In this document: piece by piece, positions 1 to 4,876 of the stretch
Numbering within the stretch: the stretch's first letter is position 1
How the letters are laid out: each line of letters opens with the position of its first letter
NCBI GenBank assembly: GCA_002393835.1
Contig: DGTW01000310.1
Span: 1-5,505, forward strand
Direction: 5' to 3'
DNA: 5,505 nucleotides
Source: Treponema sp. UBA4326
Lineage (GTDB): Bacteria; Spirochaetota; Spirochaetia; Treponematales; Treponemataceae
The notes under the pieces: model-generated
Seen by the model: only the letters and a program-made list of their open reading frames with translations
Database searches by the model: none
What the model was told of the DNA's origin: nothing
Made by a program: the position numbers and the translations under genes

Positions 1-13
1 AAAACTCTCATTT

Positions 14-18
14 GGAGG
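14..18 (+). promoter_or_regulatory. Shine-Dalgarno GGAGG deciding the protease start
   Basis: A perfect GGAGG lies in front of three in-frame ATG codons at 19, 22 and 28. It abuts the first, is 3 bases from the second and 9 bases from the third, so only the ATG at 28 has workable spacing. The reading frame is open to the left edge of the window, so an upstream start cannot be excluded, but the placement of GGAGG argues against one. Confidence 0.6.
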
Positions 19-27
19 ATGATGAAT

Positions 28-666
28 ATGACAGTTTTTGTGGATGGGATTTACAGCAAGGAGTGCTCGTTGAATACGAGCGCGCTGGCGAAGCTGCTAA
101 ACGAAAATCGCCAAAAAGGAGAACAGGCGCGCAATGTAGACATCTACAGGAACGTGCGGATGGAATGTACTCAAAAAAACGAAAAGGACAGGCTCTGCAT
201 AACGATGAGCACAGGCGACCTTGACCGCGACAACGAAAAAATAGACCAGAGCGGCTGGGTTCTTGACGGCTACAAAAAAAATCCCGTGATACTGTGGTCG
301 CATGACAGGAACATTCCGGCAATAGGATATATGGAAAACATCATTCTTGGAAAAACACTGCAAGGCGAGATGATTTTTAACGACAGGGAATTTGACCCTT
401 TCGGGTGGGGAATCGGACAGAGGCTTTTGAAGGGAAGCCTGAACTGCGGTTCCGTGGGGTTCAGGGTGATTGAAGCGGAAGTTGTGAATCATTCTGTAAA
501 TCCGGATGAAAAGGCGGATTTGATTTTCAGAAAGCAGGAGCTTTTGGAATTCAGCGTCTGCAATGTTCCGGCGAATCCTTACGCGGAAGTTATCCGCACG
601 GCAAGGAGCGGAGAGGAAAAGTCTCTGTATGAGTTCTTGAAAAAAGGGGGATATAGGCTGAACTGA
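28..666 (+). CDS. HK97-type prohead protease (peptidase S78 family)
   Basis: This is a capsid maturation protease. In HK97-like phages it is packaged in the prohead, removes the N-terminal delta domain of the major capsid protein, then digests itself. From the ATG at 28 the protein is 212 aa, normal for the family. The core matches the family: the STGDLDRDNEKID segment, a WSHD motif with candidate catalytic His92, a GSVGF motif with candidate Ser142 (family pattern S-x-GF), and an ELLEFSV segment with Glu174, followed by the usual NVPANPYA. All three candidate catalytic residues are therefore present. The major capsid gene follows directly, as is standard. ATGs at 19 and 22 are alternative starts. 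Catalytic assignments rest on remembered family motifs, not on an alignment. Confidence 0.9.
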   Translation: MTVFVDGIYSKECSLNTSALAKLLNENRQKGEQARNVDIYRNVRMECTQKNEKDRLCITMSTGDLDRDNEKIDQSGWVLDGYKKNPVILWSHDRNIPAIGYMENIILGKTLQGEMIFNDREFDPFGWGIGQRLLKGSLNCGSVGFRVIEAEVVNHSVNPDEKADLIFRKQELLEFSVCNVPANPYAEVIRTARSGEEKSLYEFLKKGGYRLN

Positions 667-678
667 AATAAAAGACGG

Positions 679-707
679 CTGAATGCATTTTTGGAAACGC
701 CATTCAG
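679..707 (+). promoter_or_regulatory. Hairpin 1 in the capsid gene leader
   Basis: The arms CTGAATG (679-685) and CATTCAG (701-707) form a perfect 7-bp stem with a 15-base loop. It begins 12 bases after the protease stop. No T-run follows, so it is not a convincing intrinsic terminator. It could be an mRNA processing or stability element that separates protease from capsid expression. The pairing is seen directly; the role is inference. Confidence 0.4.
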
Positions 708-709
708 AT

Positions 710-723
710 TAGAGAAAACTCTA
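710..723 (+). promoter_or_regulatory. Hairpin 2 (TAGAG-AAAA-CTCTA) just before the capsid RBS
   Basis: A 5-bp perfect stem with an AAAA tetraloop ends 12 bases before the capsid Shine-Dalgarno. The 3' half AAAACTCT (715-722) also forms the first eight bases of the window, 5 bases before the protease Shine-Dalgarno. The same leader motif may therefore precede both genes. The function is unknown. Confidence 0.35.
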
Positions 724-735
724 GCGTAATTTTAA

Positions 736-739
736 GGAG
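736..739 (+). promoter_or_regulatory. Shine-Dalgarno for a TTG-initiated capsid gene
   Basis: AAGGAG ends at 739, six bases before a TTG codon at 746. An in-frame TAG at 722-724 blocks any start further upstream, and the next in-frame ATG (codon 15) has no comparable site. TTG is therefore the best start. Confidence 0.65.
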
Positions 740-745
740 AAGAAA

Positions 746-2050
746 TTGAACGAGAAAATCGCATTACTGGAAAAAAAGCTTGAAGGAATGAAGAACATGA
801 TTCCAAAGGCGGGGGCAAGCGACGAGCAGATTGCAAGGTATTTTTCCGAGCAGGACGCCATAATCGAGGACATAACGAAAGCCGTGATTGATATGCACGG
901 CGTTACCACCTCGGAAATGGAGAGCATGAAGGACACTATCAAATCGCTGAAGGACGAGCTGAAAAAAGCGGACAAAAGCATTACCGTCATGGACGAAAAG
1001 GAAGCCGCATACGGAATCGGAAAAATGCTTGCCGCGCTCTGGACTAACAACAGGCAAACGCTCGGCGAAATGAAATGCTGTCCGAACTTCGGCATGGATA
1101 AGTGGACGAACATCAAGGATTACAGCTGGGTAACAGGAAAGGGCTTTATCCGCTCGAAAGACGCTCTGGGAGATCCTATCGGAAACATGGAGTCCAACGA
1201 CCAGTACCTTATAAATCCTGTGTATTCTGAAATCCTTATTGAGGTGGCCGCGGAAGAATCCTGTATGATGAAGCTTGTTTCTGAAAGGCGAATGACGGGC
1301 CCCAGCCTTTTTCTTGACGAGGACGAAGGAAGCCTGGTAAAGATGACCTGGAACACAAACTACGGACAGCAGATAAAGAGCGTAACCGCAACTTCTCCAA
1401 GCAGAGTTGAACTTAAAGCATATACGCTCGCCGGTTTTATAAGCTGGTATGACGAGTTTGAAGAGGACGCTTTTGTGGACATTGGCAGAAGGTTCATAAA
1501 GAAATTCAAGGCTTCTTACGCCCACGAGTTTGACACGCAATGCCTGACAGCAAAGGCTACTCCGTTTACAGGAGCGTTGAACGCAAAGAACGTGAATGTA
1601 CAGAGTATTTCCAGTACGGACGGAAGCAAGCTGAGCTACGAGGATTTTAGGAAAGCTGAAATGCTTGTGCCGAGCGCGGAGCGGGCAAAATGCAAGTGGT
1701 TCTTGAACGATACCGTTCTTAATGAAATCACCAACATAAAGGATTCTAACGGGAAACCGCTCTGGCGGCAACCGTGGGAAAAGATGCCCGGCGTGATTGA
1801 CGGCTATGAAGGAATTGTCTGCAGCGTTCTGCCGCAGTTTACCGACTTAAAAGCCGACACTCCGTTTGCGGTGTTTATGAACCCAGAGCGGATTATCCAC
1901 GGCAACAGGAAGGAAATAGAGCTTAAACGCTTTTCTGACACTACGGAAAGCCTTGAATACGGACAGGAGTTCTTGCGGTTCAGAAAGCGAGACGGCTTTT
2001 TGACGACTATGGCAAAGAACATGGCCGTCCTTAAAACCGCAAAGGCATAG
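746..2050 (+). CDS. HK97-fold phage major capsid protein
   Basis: This is the structural protein of the icosahedral head (Phage_capsid family), 434 aa and of typical full-precursor length. Residues 1 to about 85 are charged, heptad-like and rich in Lys, Glu and Met, as expected for the delta scaffold domain that the upstream protease removes. The shell domain follows. It includes NDQYLINPVYSEIL near 151-164, the usual start of the mature fold. A long amphipathic segment near 235-270 is consistent with the spine helix. The C-terminal signature near 405-434 (GQEFLRFRKRDGF, then MAVLKTAKA) is typical of the family. It starts with TTG, placed by AAGGAG and an upstream in-frame stop. The cleavage site is not evident but should fall around residues 90-140. 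A strong terminator follows the stop, which suits separate high-level expression. Confidence 0.9.
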   Translation: MNEKIALLEKKLEGMKNMIPKAGASDEQIARYFSEQDAIIEDITKAVIDMHGVTTSEMESMKDTIKSLKDELKKADKSITVMDEKEAAYGIGKMLAALWTNNRQTLGEMKCCPNFGMDKWTNIKDYSWVTGKGFIRSKDALGDPIGNMESNDQYLINPVYSEILIEVAAEESCMMKLVSERRMTGPSLFLDEDEGSLVKMTWNTNYGQQIKSVTATSPSRVELKAYTLAGFISWYDEFEEDAFVDIGRRFIKKFKASYAHEFDTQCLTAKATPFTGALNAKNVNVQSISSTDGSKLSYEDFRKAEMLVPSAERAKCKWFLNDTVLNEITNIKDSNGKPLWRQPWEKMPGVIDGYEGIVCSVLPQFTDLKADTPFAVFMNPERIIHGNRKEIELKRFSDTTESLEYGQEFLRFRKRDGFLTTMAKNMAVLKTAKA

Positions 2051-2058
2051 GAAAATGG

Positions 2059-2092
2059 CAAAGGCAGGGAGCGATTCCTGTCTTTGTTTTTT
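2059..2092 (+). terminator. Intrinsic terminator after the capsid gene
   Basis: CAAAGGCAGG (2059-2068) pairs with CCTGTCTTTG (2077-2086) as a 10-bp stem with one G-T wobble. The loop is 8 bases and six T follow directly. This is a classic Rho-independent terminator, starting eight bases after the capsid stop and ending two bases before the next gene's Shine-Dalgarno. Partial read-through would lower connector expression relative to capsid. Confidence 0.85.
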
Positions 2093-2094
2093 AA

Positions 2095-2099
2095 GGGGG
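2095..2099 (+). promoter_or_regulatory. G-rich Shine-Dalgarno for the connector gene
   Basis: AAGGGGGA ends at 2100, a few bases before ATG 2105. It fixes that start over an upstream in-frame TTG at 2084, which lies inside the terminator stem, and over an out-of-frame ATG at 2100. Confidence 0.55.
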
Positions 2100-2104
2100 A
2101 TGCG

Positions 2105-2638
2105 ATGACAGGCGAAGAGAATCTAATGGTGGATTATGAGCGCGTAAGGGATTTTTTTAATCTTGATGAATGCGAGAAAGAAAGGGATTTGCTGATTTTG
2201 CAGAGCGCGCAGGAAAGCGTTGAAAATTATCTGGATAGAAAGCTTTGCATTGTTGAATACATCTGCATACAAAAAATACAGGACAGGCGGATAATTCTTG
2301 AAGAGCTGAATCCTGTTGAACTGGTAAGGATTCTGGATTTGTCCGCACGGCAAAGCGTGAACACTGACTGCCATCTTGACGGAAGAAAACTTTATTTTTT
2401 TGACGGACGGCTTGAAAACCACGAAATTCTTGCGCGTTATACGGCGGGATTTACAAAGGAGACCCTGCCGCAAGACCTGGCGGAATGCATTATGAACGTC
2501 TTTATGCACAAGAGCGAATGCGCAAGAAAGAGGATTAAGGGCGGGCTTGAAATTAAGGACTATAAAATACTGAACGGCCTTGAAATGCCGGAAGAAGCAA
2601 GACAGATTCTTGAAGCGTACAGGAGAAAAACGCTGTAA
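2105..2638 (+). CDS. Phage head-tail connector, gp6-like
   Basis: This 177-aa protein sits in the position and has the pattern of gp6-like connectors (Phage_connect_1 / DNA-packaging adaptor families), which form a ring under the portal. An N-terminal helical region (about 8-45) ends in a LLILQSAQESVENYLDRKL segment resembling the family motif of a helix ending in I/V-E-x-Y-L. A middle beta-rich part follows (about 50-110). Then come YTAGF (112-116) and LPQDLAECIMNVFMH (121-135), matching the family's 'Y-x-x-G ... P-x-x-(I/L)-x-x-A' helix. The last third is charged and helical. The start at 2105 is set by the Shine-Dalgarno; Met8 (2126) is a weaker alternative. Its stop overlaps the next start by one base (TAATG), implying translational coupling. 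The family call is by pattern only. Confidence 0.7.
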   Translation: MTGEENLMVDYERVRDFFNLDECEKERDLLILQSAQESVENYLDRKLCIVEYICIQKIQDRRIILEELNPVELVRILDLSARQSVNTDCHLDGRKLYFFDGRLENHEILARYTAGFTKETLPQDLAECIMNVFMHKSECARKRIKGGLEIKDYKILNGLEMPEEARQILEAYRRKTL

Positions 2639-3042
2639 TGAAAAACGCAGAAAGCCTTTTGACTGCATTTTCCGCCTTTTTTAAGGAAAAGATGCCTGTT
2701 TTTATAAAAACGGTGAACGATGAAAACAGCGACGGCTTAGAGCTTGATGATTTTTACGATGCGGTGATTTTTGGGGAGCATTGCAGGACTTTACCCTTTG
2801 TTGCCGTAAGGCTTGAACAGGCGGAGCTTACGGAAAAAGACAGGATTATTGAAAATGAGGTTTATACTCTGGAGCTTGAACTGAATTTTCAGGAAACGAG
2901 CGCAAAGAGTGAGCGGAAGAAACTGCGGTATATAAGGGCGGTATACCTGTTTTTTGAGGAATATGAATTCTGTGATTTATGGCAGAGGGCTAAAATCACG
3001 GAATTCAAGAAAAACAGCGTTTTTGTGGGGGTGGAGATGTAG
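2638..3042 (+). CDS. Probable phage head-tail joining / tail-completion protein
   Basis: I do not recognise this 134-aa protein with certainty. It overlaps the connector stop by one base, with AGGAG at 2621-2625 inside the upstream gene, so it belongs to the same transcription unit. The layout is an N-terminal helix (about 2-18), a short strand ending in PFVAVRLEQ (about 53-61), a strand pair around RIIENEVYTLELELNF (about 69-84), and a helix RYIRAVYLFFEEY near 97-109. That arrangement, its size and its place after the connector resemble tail-completion or tail-terminator proteins (gp17-like / HK97 gp10-like). No head-closure (stopper) gene lies between the connector and this gene, so it could instead be that protein. 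It is the last phage gene in the window. Confidence 0.5.
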   Translation: MKNAESLLTAFSAFFKEKMPVFIKTVNDENSDGLELDDFYDAVIFGEHCRTLPFVAVRLEQAELTEKDRIIENEVYTLELELNFQETSAKSERKKLRYIRAVYLFFEEYEFCDLWQRAKITEFKKNSVFVGVEM

Positions 3043-3053
3043 GGGATTTTCTA

Positions 3054-3977
3054 TCAGTGCAAATACCCTTCAAATGCATAAATGCCAGTGACAAGCGTTA
3101 ATGCCACAGCGATTACGCAAAAAATCACGCCTACAGCAAAACGGTGTCTGCGTTTAAGGCAGACAAGCTCGGCATCTTTGGGGTGGCTGACCGAATAGCG
3201 GATTTTTTGGGCGGAATTAAGCTCCTCGTCAGAAAGCGGTTTGAACGGCGAAACGCCGGAAGCAGCTTTGTATGTCCGTCCATCCGCAACAAATTCAAAA
3301 TGATAGGCTATCCAGTAAGTGATGAACAGGTATTTTACCCGCACGACCCTGAAAATGCGGCCTTCCGTTACGGCAGTTATGGAATCATTGCCCAGGCGGA
3401 TTCCTTTTATCAGCAGGCGGACTGCGAACATATCAATCACAAGCGTAAGCAGAAAAAGCAAAACGTTTACATTTTCTCCTAATTGGAAAATTATATATTC
3501 TGGTTTAAAGTTCCATATTTTTTGAAGACGGTTAATATCGAAGCTTTCAAATTCCCTTTCCCAATCAGCTAAATTGATTAGTGCATATTCAATATTTACA
3601 TTTTTACTTTCAGCCAATTTTTTTACAGTTTTGTGGACATAATCTTTTTCTAAAGACGAAGCGGCCATTCCTGATGTATGATTCCAACCAATTGATTCTA
3701 AAGTAGAATGTAGAGTTAATGAATTTCCTATAAAAGCTATTTTTATTTTTCTATTTGAAGAGTTTATTTGATAGTTTGAAATAACTGGTTCAATCACGGC
3801 GGTATTCATATCTAAAGCTAGTTTTTCAATTTTTTGTTGATTGTTAGGCAATATCTTTAGTAGTATTCGATTTTTTATGCTTTCTCTTTTGTAGTAAGCA
3901 ACAAAGCATAACATAAAAAACATGATAAAGTTTAAAATGATTGAAACTAAGAATTTCTTTGAAATGGACTTCCTCAT
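3054..3977 (-). CDS. Chimeric membrane ORF: truncated SGNH/GDSL hydrolase fused in frame to DUF3592-like protein
   Basis: The frame is open from an ATG at 3992, but the ATG at 3977 has GGAG nine bases upstream and is preferred (307 aa). Numbering here is from 3992. Residues 14-34 are a membrane anchor. At 84-92 IAFIGNSLT is SGNH block I with nucleophile Ser91. GMAAS near 108-112 and DYVH near 117-120 fit one SGNH subfamily, and LGEN at 171-174 is block III. The hydrolase then stops: block V with the catalytic His is missing. Directly after it come a membrane helix (about 177-196), a soluble part with YHFEFVADGRTY and IRYSVSHPKDAEL as in DUF3592 proteins, and a final helix (about 284-304). Base composition changes sharply at the same point, with about 20-30% GC in sampled hydrolase rows and about 50% in the DUF3592 part. 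The hydrolase half is probably catalytically dead, while the DUF3592 half looks nearly complete. Calling it a pseudogene fusion is a reasonable alternative. Confidence 0.6.
   Translation of the reverse strand: MRKSISKKFLVSIILNFIMFFMLCFVAYYKRESIKNRILLKILPNNQQKIEKLALDMNTAVIEPVISNYQINSSNRKIKIAFIGNSLTLHSTLESIGWNHTSGMAASSLEKDYVHKTVKKLAESKNVNIEYALINLADWEREFESFDINRLQKIWNFKPEYIIFQLGENVNVLLFLLTLVIDMFAVRLLIKGIRLGNDSITAVTEGRIFRVVRVKYLFITYWIAYHFEFVADGRTYKAASGVSPFKPLSDEELNSAQKIRYSVSHPKDAELVCLKRRHRFAVGVIFCVIAVALTLVTGIYAFEGYLH
3460..3480. other. Recombination junction, cassette hydrolase to chromosomal DUF3592-like gene
   Basis: Both the protein-family boundary (after LGENVN) and the step from AT-rich to moderate-GC DNA fall here. 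On the minus strand the junction holds AGGAGAAAATG, which reads as Gly-Glu-Asn-Val in the hydrolase but also looks like a ribosome binding site with a start codon. A perfect AAACGTTT palindrome lies at 3461-3468. The exact crossover base cannot be set from one sequence. Confidence 0.5.
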
Positions 3978-4043
3978 TTTCTTTTTCTCCATAAAATTTA
4001 GTGAAAATTTGTATGTCCATTTCTAATATATTTTTAATAGAAC

Positions 4044-4059
4044 CGCCCTAATGCGGGCG
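4044..4059 (-). terminator. GC-rich hairpin just past the attC site
   Basis: CGCCC (4044-4048) and GGGCG (4055-4059) form a perfect 5-bp GC stem with a 6-base loop, in otherwise very AT-rich DNA. On the minus strand GGTTCTATT follows, a poor U-tract. It may be a weak terminator for transcripts reading out of mazEF through the attC, or a structured 5' end of the next cassette. The rest of the stretch between the attC and the hydrolase start (about 3978-4043) is AT-rich, with no promoter I would defend. Confidence 0.35.
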
Positions 4060-4062
4060 TGG

Positions 4063-4126
4063 GCATAACAATGAGTTAAACCGCACTGGCCTTGAGCCTG
4101 TGTCGGCTTTGAACTTCTTGTTATGT
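4063..4126 (-). other. attC: Integron attC recombination site (59-base element)
   Basis: Read on the minus strand, the order is R'' ACATAAC, spacer, L'' beginning GTTCAAAGCCG, a terminal stem-loop, L' GCGGTTTAAC, spacer, then R' GTTATGC. The outer arms pair perfectly over 8 bp (4064-4071 with 4118-4125). An unpaired spacer follows (4072-4074 against 4115-4117). The inner arms then pair as three triplets (4075-4083 with 4104-4114), with single extra bases at 4111, 4107 and 4103. These sit on the L'' side, as the extrahelical bases do in known attC sites. The tip adds CAC/GTG and GGC/GCC pairs around a short loop. The boxes closely resemble classical resistance-cassette attC sites. The site begins two bases after the mazF stop, where a cassette attC belongs. 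Deviation: R' GTTATGC departs from GTTRRRY at one position. Confidence 0.85.
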
Positions 4127-4128
4127 GA

Positions 4129-4467
4129 TTATTCCATTAACAGTTTTATATTGTCCACAACAGAATTAATTTCATCTTCTGTGGCTTTTTCTATAAAATC
4201 ACAGTTTCTTTGTATATGATCAAGATTTTTTACCTGGTCACTTAAAATGCAGCCGTTGATAGAATGATTTTCCAATACAATTTCAAAAGGATATCCTTTA
4301 ATATGACTTGTAATAGGGCAGAATAAAGCAAGACCTGTTTTTTTATTGTATATTTTCTGAGAAATGCAAATTGCAGGGCGACGACCTTTCTGTTCATGTC
4401 CTGCCTGTGGATCAAAATCAAGCCAAACCAAGTCGCCTTTTTCTGGAGTATAATTTGATGCTACCAT
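4129..4467 (-). CDS. mazF: MazF/ChpB-type endoribonuclease toxin
   Basis: This is a sequence-specific, ribosome-independent mRNA interferase that arrests growth when not bound by its antitoxin. The 112-aa length is typical and the sequence is plainly of the E. coli MazF/ChpB/PemK group. It has YTPEKGDLVWLDFDP at 6-20, GHEQKGRRPAICIS at 23-36, a CPIT motif at 50-53, the KGYPFEIVL strand at 57-65 and DQVK at 77-80. Residues equivalent to E. coli MazF Glu24, Arg29 and Thr52 are present as Glu25, Arg30 and Thr53, so it should be active. Its ATG overlaps the end of mazE by 7 bases (ATGGTAG), giving coupled translation with antitoxin first. Two bases after its stop the attC begins, so the pair is carried as an integron cassette. 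Confidence 0.93.
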   Translation of the reverse strand: MVASNYTPEKGDLVWLDFDPQAGHEQKGRRPAICISQKIYNKKTGLALFCPITSHIKGYPFEIVLENHSINGCILSDQVKNLDHIQRNCDFIEKATEDEINSVVDNIKLLME

Positions 4468-4694
4468 TCTTCATTACCTACCGAACTACCAGTTGAAATT
4501 TCTGAATGAATATTTTCGGATGTTACCATAGCCATCATATCATCAAGCGATTTTTTCTGAGGAAGAATAATCATTTTTCCTTTTTCGGCAATCACTTCGA
4601 TTTTACTGCCATTCTTTACATTGTTGTCTTTTGCCCAAAGAGAAGGAATCCTAAAACCAAGGCTATTACCCCATTTCTGAACTACAGCTTGCAT
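4461..4694 (-). CDS. mazE: MazE-type antitoxin (AbrB-like DNA-binding)
   Basis: This labile antitoxin neutralises MazF and represses its own promoter. From the ATG at 4694 the protein is 77 aa, close to E. coli MazE. Residues 1-48 form the swapped-hairpin AbrB/MazE DNA-binding domain, with the hallmark KWGNSLGFRIP (7-17) and the KIEVIAEKGKMIILP strand pair (31-45). Residues 49-77 are the acidic, probably flexible MazF-binding tail ending in GNEEW, as E. coli MazE ends in EVW. An open frame extends upstream to an ATG at 4766, but that extension runs through the promoter and lacks a ribosome site. GGAGG six bases before 4694 decides the start. It is followed by mazF with a 7-base overlap. Confidence 0.92.
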   Translation of the reverse strand: MQAVVQKWGNSLGFRIPSLWAKDNNVKNGSKIEVIAEKGKMIILPQKKSLDDMMAMVTSENIHSEISTGSSVGNEEW

Positions 4695-4700
4695 AATGCA

Positions 4701-4705
4701 CCTCC
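4701..4705 (-). promoter_or_regulatory. Shine-Dalgarno GGAGG of mazE
   Basis: The plus strand shows CCTCC, that is GGAGG on the coding strand, with six bases between it and the ATG at 4694. It is the strongest ribosome site in the cassette and favours antitoxin synthesis over the weakly preceded mazF start. Confidence 0.8.
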
Positions 4706-4712
4706 ACATATT

Positions 4713-4742
4713 AGTATATACAATGTATATTCTGTTTGTCAA
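4713..4742 (-). promoter_or_regulatory. Sigma-70-type promoter of mazEF
   Basis: On the minus strand a consensus -35 TTGACA (4742-4737) and a -10 TATACT (4718-4713) are separated by 18 bases. The transcription start would fall just before the mazE Shine-Dalgarno, giving a short leader. A cassette-borne promoter is usual for toxin-antitoxin cassettes, so expression does not depend on an integron Pc promoter. Confidence 0.75.
4716..4730. promoter_or_regulatory. Palindromic operator within the mazEF promoter
   Basis: ATATACA, a central A, then TGTATAT form a perfect 15-base palindrome. It overlaps the -10 and fills most of the spacer. MazE and MazE-MazF complexes are known to repress by binding palindromic sites at their own promoter, and this is the obvious candidate. 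The site is seen in the sequence; binding is inferred. Confidence 0.55.
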
Positions 4743-4817
4743 GAAAAATGTACCAAAACCAACCACTTCTTCATTCCAACCCTAAAGTACAATTCATTTT
4801 TTCAGTAACCTTTACTT

Positions 4818-4865
4818 GCAGAAAAAATATTCCTTGATATTTCTATATCGAAAATATTTTTCTGC
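4818..4865 (-). terminator. Large AT-rich palindrome after the histidine kinase gene
   Basis: GCAGAAAAAATATT (4818-4831) pairs with AATATTTTTCTGC (4853-4865) with one extra A. Nested inside is a perfect GATAT/ATATC stem (4836-4840 with 4845-4849) around TTCT. It starts 11 bases after the kinase stop on the minus strand, and its distal arm carries a run of six T, so it probably ends the kinase transcript. It is AT-rich and therefore weaker than a typical terminator stem. The rest of 4743-4817 shows no gene, attC or attI that I can recognise. Confidence 0.45.
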
Positions 4866-4876
4866 CATATTTTTTA

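Noticed and set aside
764..1771. Long minus-strand open frame of 335 codons antisense to the capsid gene
   Set aside because: It is rich in Cys, His and Phe with no domain pattern, and the plus strand encodes an evident major capsid protein. It is a by-product of codon usage.
3042..3068. Possible bidirectional terminator between the converging genes
   Set aside because: GGG-ATTT pairs with AAAT-CCC only with a bulge, around an 11-base loop, and neither strand has a T-run after it.
3144..3482. Plus-strand ORF of 112 codons overlapping the DUF3592-like part
   Set aside because: Its protein has no recognisable pattern. The minus-strand frame over the same DNA has two membrane helices and DUF3592-like motifs, so this is a shadow frame.
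3985..4020. Possible promoter (TGGACA, 17 bases, TTTTAT) before the hydrolase ORF
   Set aside because: The predicted transcript would start inside the ribosome site of the gene, and such weak matches are common in AT-rich DNA.
4506..4808. Plus-strand ORF antisense to mazE and its promoter
   Set aside because: It crosses the mazEF promoter and the mazE gene, has no ribosome site and no recognisable motif.
4767..4817. Searched for a second attC or an attI upstream of mazE
   Set aside because: No paired R boxes or L boxes with extrahelical bases were found; only single GTT triplets occur.
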